A DNA stretch of 64,000 bases from Areca catechu (Eukaryota > Streptophyta > Magnoliopsida > Arecales > Arecaceae): NCBI GenBank assembly GCA_021397845.1, contig CM038047.1:33463601-33527600 (forward strand), written 5' to 3'. The notes beneath the pieces were generated by a model. The model did no database searches. It saw only the letters and a program-made list of their open reading frames with translations, and was not told the origin of the DNA. Of the stretch, positions 34,337 to 44,479 are shown piece after piece; the stretch's first letter is position 1, and each line of letters starts with the position of its first letter. Position numbers and translations under genes: made by a program.

Positions 34337-35748
34337 TTTGTTTTGCAGGAATGTCTTGCAACCCAACATGAAGAAAGGAAGTTCTTGAAAAGAGGTTGTA
34401 CAAGATAATTTAAAGAAGTGGACAAGCTATATTTTGGACTAAATGGTAAAAGGAAGGATTATGTATATTGGTAAATTCTAAACATCTCCTTCCATAATTA
34501 AAATTGTAGATTAATTTTTATTGCATCAATTACTTTGAAAAATTGTTTTAAATAGTTAATTAGAATCAAGTTTGGACTTATCATCATTAGATATGATCAT
34601 GAACTTTTTGGTGTTGATGAATTTCATGCTATCATGATTAAATTTATGATTGTAAGACCTTCACTTGATTTTGATTAATATAATTTCTAAATTATTTCAA
34701 GTGAAATGCTATGATTTATATGTTTTTATTTTTGGCATCTATGCATAATCTAGAAATGATTTGGATCAAGTATAGAACTAGTAGTTAAGGGTTACTTTTA
34801 AGAAGAAGGTATGCTTATTGACAAACCCTTGCTCTAATAGCTAGACTTGATATCATATTACTTCTAGCATTTGTATGGATATCAAATCATCTTAAAATGA
34901 ATTTGAAATAATGCTAAACGTTTTTATGCGATATAAATGTTTTGTATTTTGAAAATCATGAATATCTTGAAAAATTTCAAATCTTGATGCATAAGCTTTC
35001 ATGTTTTATTCTAAATGCATATTTTTAAAGGAGGAATAACATTCAGGGGGAGCATCCAAAGATTTGTTATTATATTTGATGCTTTGAATATCTTGTTGAT
35101 ATCATGCTTTGCTTATATTGCTCTAGTACTCTTCTTGTTTTCAAATCTAATTCTTTGGAGGAGTTACATTCAAATGGTATCATATTCTATTGGCATCAAA
35201 TTTTTTTTTAAGAATTCCTAGTAACCGCTTCGGATTGGGTTAGTCACCATGGCCGTCCGGTCATAGGAGATAAGTAGGGCTTAAAGACCCTCTCTTCCAT
35301 TCAACGGGCTCTCTTATGACGTGTAGGGGTGCCGCTGTGACCTTATCCCATGAACAAGTAAGGCGAATGGATAATTTACATCAAATCATTTCTTGCATGT
35401 GCTTACATTCTTTGGTATCTTGTTCAATTTATATCATATTCAATTGATATCATAAATATTTGATTTCATGCATTGATTTTGATGACCTACTTGCTATTCT
35501 TTCCAACTTCATTCCCACTTTGTATTGCCTTTCACCCTTTTTCATGATGTCAAAAAGGGGGAGAAAATTGTTAAGTATGAAAAGGGGAAAATTGGATAAA
35601 CATGAAAAATATTTTGAGAAATGAAAGAAAGTGCAAAAGGGAGAGAAGAATGTAAAATGTTTTTATCTAAAGGAAAGAATTAGTAAGAAGAAGAAACTTT
35701 AAAAATTTTAAACTTTTCTTTTGCATATTTTAAAAAATATTTTTGAAG
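34337..35748 (+). other. Non-coding internal region of gag-only unit 2
   Basis: Nearly identical to the corresponding part of unit 1, including the GC-richer island at 35219-35353. No gene. Confidence 0.65.
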
Positions 35749-35749
35749 T

Positions 35750-36717
35750 TGTTGAACTTCATAAAGAAATGCGACCGGTGCTAGCGCCATGCCCACATAC
35801 AGTGTCAACCAGCAGCGCCGCTCTCCTAGCTCTTTGCCCCTTGGTCGTTCGCCCAGTGGGGAATGGACATCCTAGGTCCATTTCTGCCTGCATCAGGGCA
35901 ACGTAAATTTTTGATAGTGGCTATTGACTATTTCATCAAGTGGGTAGAAACAGAGCCACTAGTATGGATCACAGAAGCCAAGGTCCGCCAGTTCTTCTGG
36001 AAGTCAATCATCTGCTGCTTCGGGCTCCCTGACAGCATCATCACCGACAATGAGTGGCAATTCGATAATGAATGGCAGTTCAACAACTAGGAGTTCAAAG
36101 TGTTCTGCATCGAGCTCGGCATTCAACATCACTTCACCTCGGTGGCTCACCCCTAGATTAATGGAAAGGCTGAGGTGACTAATCGGACCATTCTCTAAGG
36201 ACTCAGAACCAGGCTAGACTGGGCTAAGGGTAGGTGGACAGAAGAACTCCCTAGCATTCTTTGGGTCTACCACACAACACCCCGGACGGCCACAAACGAG
36301 ACACCTTTCAGTCTCGTCTTCGGCGTAGAGGCCATGATCCCAGTTGAACTCGGTATGCCCACCCTGTGGATATAGCAGTACGATAAAGCAGAGAATTTGG
36401 CCCGCCTTCTTCTTAACTTGGACCTCCTCAAGGAAACCAGGGACAAGGCTCGACTCTGGATGGTGGCTTACCGGCAGCGAGTAGGCCAATACTACAATGC
36501 GAGGGTGAAGCCAAAGGTCTTCCACCCAAGCGACCTAGTACTGTGCCAAGCTGAAGCCTCTCAACTCCGAGAATGCGGAAAACTCTCACCGAACTAGGAG
36601 GGTCCCTATAAGGTGGTGGAAGCTCTTCCCCATAAAGCCTACTACCTAGCGGACCTGGACGGTGCCAGATTCCTGCAGACATGGAATGCCAGCAACCAGA
36701 GAATGTACTATCAATAG
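35750..36717 (+). pseudogene. Tat integrase of the plus-strand element
   Basis: Begins inside the zinc-binding part (FIKKCDRC, then TAG), followed by FAQWGMDILGPFLPASGQRKFLIVAIDYF, VRQFFWKSIICCFGLPDSIITDN and NGKAEVTNRTI, which supply the D, D and E positions. The C-terminal part (YYNARVKPKVFHPSDLVL, EGPYKVVEA, NASNQRMYYQ) ends with a stop at 36715-36717. In-frame stops occur at several points (for example after the zinc-finger Cys and before TNRTIL). An 18-bp near-duplication makes DNEWQFDNEWQF just after the second catalytic Asp. Everything between RT and this point is missing. Confidence 0.87.
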
Positions 36718-36789
36718 TGTAAGGCATTTTCCCAATAATAATAAAGATCCTCTTTGTGCAAATCACTTTTGCCTTGCAGGGACATCACT

Positions 36790-37380
36790 GCCTAGCCCTA
36801 GGTCTGGCACGTTCAAGCCCGGAGCCCAGCTCTCCGGCACAAAAGCCCAGGGTCCAGCCCTCCGGCACAAAAGCCCAGGGTCTAGCCCTCCGGCACTGAA
36901 GCCCGGGGTCCAGCCCTCCATCACCGAAGCCTAGACTCCAGTCCGGCACCAAATCTCGGAAACTTCTGAAGCCCGGCACTATGCTCACAGTCCAGAGATG
37001 CCAGCGGAACCCCTAAGAAGTCCGCCATCTATCGCTTGACTCACATTACGGCTCTGAAGCCCGGAGCCCAGCTCTCTGGCATCAAAGCCCGGACTCCGGT
37101 CCGGCACCAAAGCCTGGAAACTCCTGAAGCCCGGTACCGTGCTCACAGTTCGGAGATGCCAGTGGAACTCCCAGAAAGTCCATCATCTATCGCTTGACTC
37201 ACAGTACAGCTCTGAAGCTTGGAGCCCAGCTCTCCAGTACCAAAGCCCGGACTCTGGTCCGGTACCAAAGCCCAGAAACTCCTAAAGCCTGGTACCATGC
37301 TCACAGTCCGGAGATGCTAGCGAAACCCCCAAGAATTCCTTCATCTACCGCTTGACTTATAGTATGGCTCTAAAGCCCAG
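36790..37380 (+). repeat. 158-bp GC-rich tandem repeat downstream of Tat pol
   Basis: The phrase CGCTTGACT recurs at 37033, 37191 and 37349, a 158-bp period. Smaller modules such as GAAGCCCGGAGCCCAGCTCT and CCAAAGCCCGGA recur inside each unit. The reverse complement of the array at 39000-40650 shares these modules. Confidence 0.85.
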
Positions 37381-37386
37381 ACTCTG

Positions 37387-38720
37387 ATGCCGGCACCCGA
37401 GCCCGAGGTGGTCGTCCATGCCAGATCCGCTGCTACCACTGCTAGGACGGAGGCCCCTCCTTTGGAGATCATCGACGTCGAGAAGGAGGGAAGGTCGAGA
37501 GAAACGAGGTTGGCGCCTCCAGCACGGACCGAGGTGGCGCCAAGCTCACAACCGATGCCGAACGGGCCTCCCACCACTGAGGGATCCGAGCCGACGGAGA
37601 GGCAGGACAGGGACTATCACCGCATCCCTTTCCGGTTGGGCCCTAACGTCTCCCTGGTGAAGGACCCAAAGCTTGCTGAGTGGATGATGGACTTCTTGAT
37701 CCAGTCCTATGATCGGCGGGAGGGGAGCGGGAGGCTCCTGAGCGACGTCGTCAACTCGACGTTCGCCAATCTTTATACCGTAAGTTTCCTTCTTTTGTCT
37801 TCATACCTCCTGACTTCTCTTAGTACTGCAACTAATATGTCTTCTTTGGGTACAGCATGGTAGGGAGTTGATCCTCATCAGAGACTACTGCTGCAATTGG
37901 GCGAGGAGGGATAAGGAGCAGCAGGCGGAGCTCGCATCCCTGAAGGCTGAGGTGGGCCGGAAGGACACCGAGATCCGGGAGGCCGATTCAAAGGCTAAGG
38001 GGCTCTAGGCTGAGCTCGCCGATGCCATCCGGACGAGGAAGGAGCTCGAGGGAGAGCTCGAGTTGAAGAGGATTCAGCTGAAGGAACTCTGTACTGAGGT
38101 AGAGGCAACGAAGGACAGGGCTGCCTCTGCCGAAAATAGGATAGCGACCGCGGAGGAGAGGGTCGTCGCTGCCAGTCGTGCCACTGTGACCGTCGAGAAG
38201 ATGACGACAATTGCAATCCGGCAACAGAAGTGCATTCAGAAGCAGTTGGAGGAGTCGAGGCAGCGGGAGGAGGCTGCGAGGAAGATGGCCGCTGATGCAG
38301 TGGCCGCCTCAAGGAGACCCCGGAATACATCAGAGATTTCAAGGAGGCGGCGACGAACTCCTTCGCCAAGGGGTTCACGTACTACCACCAACAGCTGCAG
38401 GGAATCCTGTGCGAGGAGCGATTGGCTGCGCTCCAGACTCCAGGCAAAAAGGCCCCTGCTCCAAAGGTGACTGCAGGAGGGTAAGGGGCCGCTCCGGTCG
38501 GGGCACCTCTTCCAGTGGCCCCGGAGGCTACCGAGCCGACCTCGGTTGTGGCAGCGGCTGAGGCAGCACCGCAGGAGAAGGTGGTCGAACTGACCTCCTC
38601 GACGGTCGTAGTTGAGTCTGCCCCCCAGCAAAGCCCGCTCCGGCGCGCGACCCCACTCCGGAGGTAGAAGAAGGGGAAGTCCCCGCCGTGCGCCGCCCAG
38701 GGAAGGAGCCGACCTCATAG
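37387..38720 (+). pseudogene. Extra ORF of the Tat element, coiled-coil protein with an intron
   Basis: ATG 37387; first exon to 37779, a GT-AG intron 37780-37855 (GTAAGT donor, TACAG acceptor), second exon from 37856. Joined, the frame is open apart from TAG at 38006-38008. A frame change near 38320 leads into EYIRDFKEAATNSFAKGFTY, and the likely end is TAG 38718-38720 after further stops. The first exon is Pro/Ala/Glu-rich with a motif LVKDPKLAEWMMDFLIQSYD. The second is a long coiled coil (AELASLKAEVGRKDTEIREA onward, about 38063-38300). Extra ORFs downstream of pol are known in Tat-lineage elements; their function is not established. It could also be read as an antisense ORF of the minus-strand Tat element. 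Confidence 0.68.
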
Positions 38721-38999
38721 GATATAACTTCCCTTGTATCCCCTTTTATTTTTTTTTTGTATTTTCTGTTATTTATTTTTTCTTTGAACCGGGCTACCTG
38801 GCCTGTCGGGGCCTGGAACATGATGTAAATCCTTTCCTCAAAGTAATAGAAATTTACTTCACAACTGTGGTCTCTCTTCTTTCTGTGATGTGAATGTCTC
38901 TTCTCCTTCTTTCCCCTCTCTTCTTTTCTCTTTCGGTGCGAGGAGGTCGAAGGGAGAAGCTTCGAACCGGGGCATCTAAGGGCGGTTCACATCTTGAAT
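38721..38999. other. 3' tail of the extra ORF and junction zone of the two Tat elements
   Basis: T-rich tract, then AATAGAAATT-like polyadenylation-type sequence near 38846, then CT-rich sequence. From about 38940 the sequence takes on the character of the minus-strand element's tandem array. The exact boundary is not visible. Confidence 0.45.
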
Positions 39000-40650
39000 G
39001 CCTCGGAGCTAGGCTCGGGGCTTGATCTTTAGAACTTGGGCCTAAGAAACATTGCCTTAGAGCCGGGCTCGAGGATGTACTGGCCGGAGAGCTGTGTGGC
39101 TCGAAGGTTTCCATGGTCGGAGGTTTGAGCTTCGGTCTCGAGTTGGCATCCTGGAGCTGGGCTCGGGGACGTCGATGACTTGAGAGCTGCTTGGCTCGAA
39201 GGTTTCCTTGGCCGGAGGTCTGAGCTCCGGTCTTGGGCTGGCATCCTGGAGCCGGGCTCAGGGACTTTGTTGGCTTGAGATGGCGCCTTGGAGCTGGGCT
39301 CGAAGACGTGTTAGTTTGGTGGCCGAGGAGCTAGGCTCGAGGCCTGAGTGCCTGGGGGCTTCCCAGGTCTTTGTGCCGGAGGACTCTTCTCCGGGCTTTG
39401 TCACCGAGGAGCTAGGCTCGAGGCTTGAGTGCCTGGGGGCTTTCCAGGTCTTCGTGCCAGAGGACTCTTCTCTAGGCTTTGGCACCGAGGAGCTAGGCTC
39501 GTAGCTTGAGTACCTGGGGGCTTCCCAGGTCTTTATGCCAGACGACTCTTCTCTGGGCTTTAGTGCCGAGGAGCTAGGCTCGCGGCTTAAGTGCCTGGGG
39601 GCTTCCCAGGTCTTTGTGCTAGAGGACTCTTTTTTGGGCTTTGGTGCCGAGGAGCTGGGATCGCGGCTTGAGTGCCTGGGGGCTTCCTAGGTCTTTATGC
39701 CAGAGGACTCTTCTCTGGGCTTTGGTGACGAGGAGTTAGGCTCGCGGCTTGAGTGCCTGGGGGCTTCCCAGGTCTTTGTGCCAGAGGACTCTTCTCAGGG
39801 CTTTGGTGCCAAGGAGCTGGGCTCGTGGTTTGCTTGTTGGAGAGCTAGGCTTCAGCACTTGATTGCCCGAGGATGTGGCTCAGGAGATGACGTCTTGGAG
39901 TTAGGCTCGAAGATGATGTTAGCTGAGAAGGTTCCCTTGGCCGGAGATCTGAGCTCCGGTCTTAGGCTGGCATCCTGGAGCTAGGCTCGGGGACTTTGTT
40001 GACTTGAGATGGTGCCTTGGAGCTGGGCTCGAAGATGATGTTAGCTGAGAAGGTTCCCTTGGCTAGAGATCTGAGCTCCGATCTTGGGCTGGCATCCTGG
40101 AGCTGGGCTCGAGGACTTTGTTGACTTGAGATGGTGCCTTGGAGCTGGGCTCGAAGACGATGTTAGCTGAGAAGGTTCCCTTGGCCGGAGATCTGAGCCC
40201 CGATCTTGGGCTGGCATCCTGGAGCTGGGCTCGAGGACTTTGTTGACTTGAGATGGTGCCTTGGAGCTGGGCTCGAAGAAGTGTTAGTTTGGTGGCCGAG
40301 GAGTTGGGCTCGAGGCCTGAGTGCCTGGGGGCTTCCCAGGTCTTTGTGCCAGAGGACTCTTCCCCGGGCTTTGTCATCGAGGAGCTAGGCTCGAGGCTTG
40401 AGTGCCTTGGGGCTTCCCAAGTCTTCGTGCCAGAGGACTCTTCTCTGGGCTTTGGTGCCGAGGAGCTGGGCTCGCGGCTGGAGTGCTTGGGGGCTTCCCA
40501 GGTCTTCATGCCGGAGGACTTTTCTCCGGGCTTTGGTGCTGAGGAGCTGGGCTCGCGGCTTGAGTGCCTGGGGGCTTCCCAGGTCTTCGTGCCGGAGGAC
40601 TTTTCTCCGGGCTTTGGTGCCGAGGAGCTGGGCTCGCGGCTTGAGTCTCC
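39000..40650. repeat. 81-bp and 122-bp tandem repeats downstream of minus-strand Tat pol
   Basis: Two blocks of an 81-bp unit: corresponding points at 39342, 39423, 39504, 39585, 39666 and 39747, and at 40315, 40396, 40477, 40558 and 40639. Between them a 122-bp unit recurs at 39931, 40053 and 40175. Shared modules are GAGCTGGGCTCG and GGGGGCTTCCCAGGTCTT. Because 81 is a multiple of three, long spurious ORFs cross the array on both strands. Confidence 0.92.
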
Positions 40651-40712
40651 TGCAAGGCAAACAAACTGTTGTACAGAAAGGAATCTTTATTTATCATGGA
40701 AGGATACTTACA

Positions 40713-43700
40713 TTATTGGTAATATCTCCTCATATTACAAGCGTTCCAGGTTCGGGGGAACCTGGCGCCATCCAAGTCTTCGAGGTAGTAGGTCCCATGC
40801 GAGAGGGCCTCGCTACTTTATAAGGGCCCTCCCAGTTCAGCGAGAGCTTGCCGCCCTCTTGGGGCTGGGACACCTTTGCTCAGCGCAGCACCAGGTCGCC
40901 AGGTCGGAAGTTCTTTTGCTTCACCTGCGCATTGTAATATTGGACGACTCGTTGCCGATATGCCGCCATCCGGAGTCGGGCTTTGTCCCTTATCTCTTCG
41001 AGGAGGTCAAGGTTGAGCAAGAGACGTGCCAAGTTCTTGGCCTCGTCGTACCGCTGCACCCGAAGTGGGCACGCCGAGCTCGATTGGGATCACTGCTTCA
41101 GATTCGAAGACAAGGTTGAAGGGTGTTTTGCCCGTTGCCGTTCTGGGCATTGTGTGGTAGGCCCACAGGACACTTGGAAGTTCTTCTGCCCATCTGCCCT
41201 TCGCCTGGTCCAACCTGGTATGGAGTCCTTGAAGAATGGTTCGGTTTGTCACCTCGGCTTCGCCGTTGGTCTGGGGGTGAGTAACCGAGATGAAGCGGTG
41301 CTGGATCCCGTGCTCAGCATAGAATCCCTCGAACTCCCGGTTATCGAACTATCATCCATTATCGGTGATGACGCAATTGGGGAGTCCGAAGTGGCAGATG
41401 ACGGACTTCCAAAAGAATTGGCGAACGTTGGCTTCTGTGATCCGAGCTAGCGGCTCTGCTTCGACCCATTTGGTGAAGTAGTCGACGCCACTAGCAGGAA
41501 CTTTCGCTGCCCTGGTGCGGTGGGGAACGGTCCCAGGATGTCCATCCCCCATTGTGCGAAAGGCCAGGAAGATGACAATTGGGAGATCGGTGCAGCCGGT
41601 AGGTGCTGAATGTGGGAGTGGCGCTGGCACTTGTCACACTTCTTGATGAAGTTGGTGGCGTCCTCCCTCATCGTTTCCCAGAAGTATCCCTGGCGAAGGG
41701 CCTTGTATGCCAGAGTCTTCCCTCCTACATGGTTCCCACAGAGGCCCTCGTGTATCTCTTGGAGCACGAAGGCTGCCTCCGTGGGCCTGAGGCACTTTAG
41801 GAGGGGGTAGAATAAGATCGGTGGTAGAGCTGGCCATCCATCAAAATGAAGTGGGCAGCTTTCCTTCTGATGAGGCCAGCTTCTTTGTGGTCTTCCGGCA
41901 GCAGGCCGTCCTGGATGTACTTGACGAACTTGTCCATCCAGCTCGGCTCGGGGGCTACTTGTTGCACCTCCTCGGGGCTTTCGTAGCTTGGATTCTTGAG
42001 ATATTCAACATAGGCGCGCCCTAGGGATGAGTCCGGTAGGGTTGCAAGCCTCGATAGTGCATCCGCATGACCATTTTCTCCACGGGGGATGTGGAAAATG
42101 CGAAAGTAACGGAAGCCTGCTGTGCTCGAACGGACCTTCTCTAGGTACTTCATTATCTGGGGATCTCGGGCCTCGTACTCTCTAGAGACTTGTTCGGCAA
42201 CCAGTTGGGAGTCGGTGAAGACCTTGAGGTTCTGTACGCCTAACTCGCAGGATACCTTCAGCCCGCAAGGAGCGCCTCGTACTCCGCCTGGTTGTTTGTA
42301 GTGGGGAACTTGAAGCGAAGCACACACTCCGTCACCACTCCATCAGAGTTGGCAAGGATGAGGCCTGCTCCGCTCCTGCAAGAATTGGAGGCTCCATCTA
42401 CGTGAAGGACCCAAGGGTCCCCAAGTGGGCCGGGCTCAGCTTTGCTCTTCGGGACTGTCCGCTCTGGTTCCTCGGGAAGCCCTGTACATTCGACCATGAA
42501 GTCGGCTAGGACTTGGGCCCTCTGCGATAACCTCGGTCGATATGCGATGTCATACTCGCTCAGCGTCAGGGACCATTTGGCCAACCTTCCGGAAGTCTCG
42601 GGGTGGCTTAGCATGGTCCTCAATGGCTGATCAGTCACAACTACGATGGGATGCACTTGGAAATAGGGCCTGAGACGCTTATCAACATTATTAGTGCAAA
42701 AATAAGTTTTTCGAAGTGGGTATACCTGATCTCCGCATCATGGAGTATCTTGCTGGTGTAGTACACCGGCTTCTGTGACCCATCTTGGTCTATACGGACA
42801 AGGACCGAGCTGACAGCTCTGGGGTGACCGCCAGGTAGAGCAGGAGCTCTTCTCCTTCTTCTGGTCTGGACAGCAGAGGTGGGGAGGTCAGGAACTCCTT
42901 CAGCTCTTCAAAGGCCATCTTGCACTCTTCAGTCCAGGTGAAGTCGTGCATCTTGCGCAATGCTTTGAAGAAATGGAGGCAGCGGTCAGCCGACCTCGAG
43001 ATGAACCGGCTTAGGGCCGCAACCTTCCCCGTCAGGCGCTGAACCTACTTCTTGGATGTTGGGTGCTCTATGTCAAGGATTGCTTGGACCTTCTCCGGAA
43101 TCACTTCGATGCCTCTCCGGGTGACCATGAAGCCAGGAATTTTCTGGCCGCCATCCCGAAGGTGCACTTCGCTGGGTTGAGCTTTATCTGGTGCTTCCAG
43201 AGTCTGTGAAAGGCTTCAGTGAGATCGGCAACATGGTCCGAGCTTGGTTTGCTCATGACGAGCATGTTACCCACGTACACTTGCACATTCCTGCCGATTT
43301 GGTCCTTGAAGACCTTGTTGACCAAATGTTGGTACGTGGCCCCAGCATTCTTCAGGCCAAAGGGCATCATCCTATAGCAGTATGTCCCCCGGTTGGTGAT
43401 GAAGTCAGTGTGCTCCTCGTCCTCCGGGTGCATCCGGATATGGTTGTACCCGAAGAATGCATCCATGAAGGAGAGCAGCCTGTGCCCTGAAGTGGCATCC
43501 ACCAACTGATCTATCCTTGGCAGAGGGAAGCTGTCCTTCGGGCATGCTTTGTTGAGGTCGGTGTAATCTACAAGATCCTCCACTTGCCATTGTTCTTCTT
43601 TACCATCACCACATTCGCCAGCCAGCTCGGGTACTGTACTTCTCGGATGAAGCCGGCGGCGAGGGGTTTCTCAACTTCTTCGTTGATGGCCGCTTGCCTT

Positions 43701-44475
43701 TATGGGGCAAAGCTTCTCTTTTTCTGTCGAACCGGTCTGTACCTCGGATCAACATTGAGTTTATGAGTGATGACTTCAGGGGGAATACCTGGCATGTCGG
43801 CTGCCGTCCATGCGAACACATCCACGTTCGCCCTCAAGAACTCAAACAGTGGAGCTTTCTCCTCCTCGGGCAGCTGGGCTTCGATCTGCACGGTCTTATC
43901 TTGTCGGCCCCAAGCTGGTAAGGAAGCAAGCGTTCGACTGGGCCTCCCCTAGGGTCCTGGGCCCTCTGGTCGAGCTCGTCTACTCTGGAGCCCTCCTTAG
44001 GCACCCGGGCCCCGGGAAGGGTCTGGAAGCAGTGCTGCACTGGCTGGGGCGTACCCCTCATCTTCCCCACGCCGCAAGGGGTTGGGAACTGCACCATGAG
44101 CCTCTTGGTGGAGACGACGGCGTCGAGGAGATTGAGCCTAGGTCGGCCCAGGATCACGTTGGAAGGTGAAGGAAGCCTGACAACCGTGAACGTCATCATG
44201 ACGGTGCTCTGCCGAGGTGAGGTCCCGGCAGTGACCGGAGGAGTGATTTCTTCCTCCACCCTTGCGAAATCTCCTGTGAAACCAACAAGGGGGGTATACA
44301 CTGGCTTGAGCTGAGTAGGGGAGAGATTCATCATGGAGAAAGCATCATAAAAAAGTACATCCATGGAGCTTCCACTATCTACCATGATGCTCTTTACAGG
44401 ATGCTTTGCGATCGTCATCTCAATGACCACAGCATCATTATTTATATTTTTCTCTCCATTTTTCCCTTTCCTCAT
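40713..44475 (-). pseudogene. Tat protease-RT-RNase H-integrase, decayed
   Basis: Protease IMVDSGSSMDVLFYDAF (about 44370). RT shows FAPE-region remnants, VDYTDLNKACPKD and CYRMMPFGLKNAGATYQHLVN, but the catalytic YVDD is YVGN (43266-43271). RNase H connection/tail (VVVTDQPLRTML, RLAKWSLTLSEYDI) is followed by an archaeal-type second RNase H (LHVDGASNSCRSGAGLIL, NNQAEYEALLAG, VFTDSQLVAEQV). Integrase has a zinc finger (FIKKCDKCQRHSHIQ), WGMDILGPFPTAPGQRKFL, VITDNG, VTNRTILQGL and a C-terminal end at 40713. At least six frameshifts or stops separate these pieces (for example near 43890, 43600, 42250 and 41500). Confidence 0.9.
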
Positions 44476-44479
44476 AAAG

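Larger units (their letters stand above)
33019..35748 (+). mobile_element. Second gag-only copia unit, 3'-truncated
   Basis: Primer site at 33021-33032, gag 33076-34336 and the same non-coding tail as unit 1, at a constant 4,250-bp offset through the gag. It lacks the final roughly 130 bp, polypurine tract and 3' LTR; homology with unit 1 stops near 35748 and Tat integrase sequence begins. Confidence 0.88.
21309..38850 (+). mobile_element. Ty3/gypsy Tat-lineage retrotransposon, plus strand, interrupted
   Basis: Order on the plus strand: 5' LTR 21309-22383, primer site, gag from 22458, protease-RT 25872-27378, integrase 35750-36717, tandem repeats 36790-37380, and an extra ORF 37387-38720 with 3' tail. 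RT before integrase defines gypsy order. An extra ORF downstream of pol and close similarity to the minus-strand partner, which carries a second RNase H domain, indicate the Tat lineage. Two insertions split it (23620-25446 and 27379-35748). No 3' LTR was found; the element meets the minus-strand copy near 38.85-39.0 kb. Confidence 0.82.

Noticed and set aside
37995..38718. Minus-strand open frames of 127 and 160 codons
   Set aside because: Shadows of the coiled-coil ORF on the plus strand; Ser/Pro/Arg-rich composition and no domain.
40253..41119. Long plus-strand open frame of 288 codons
   Set aside because: It crosses the 81-bp repeats and then runs antisense through the Tat integrase. The minus-strand integrase homology explains the second half.
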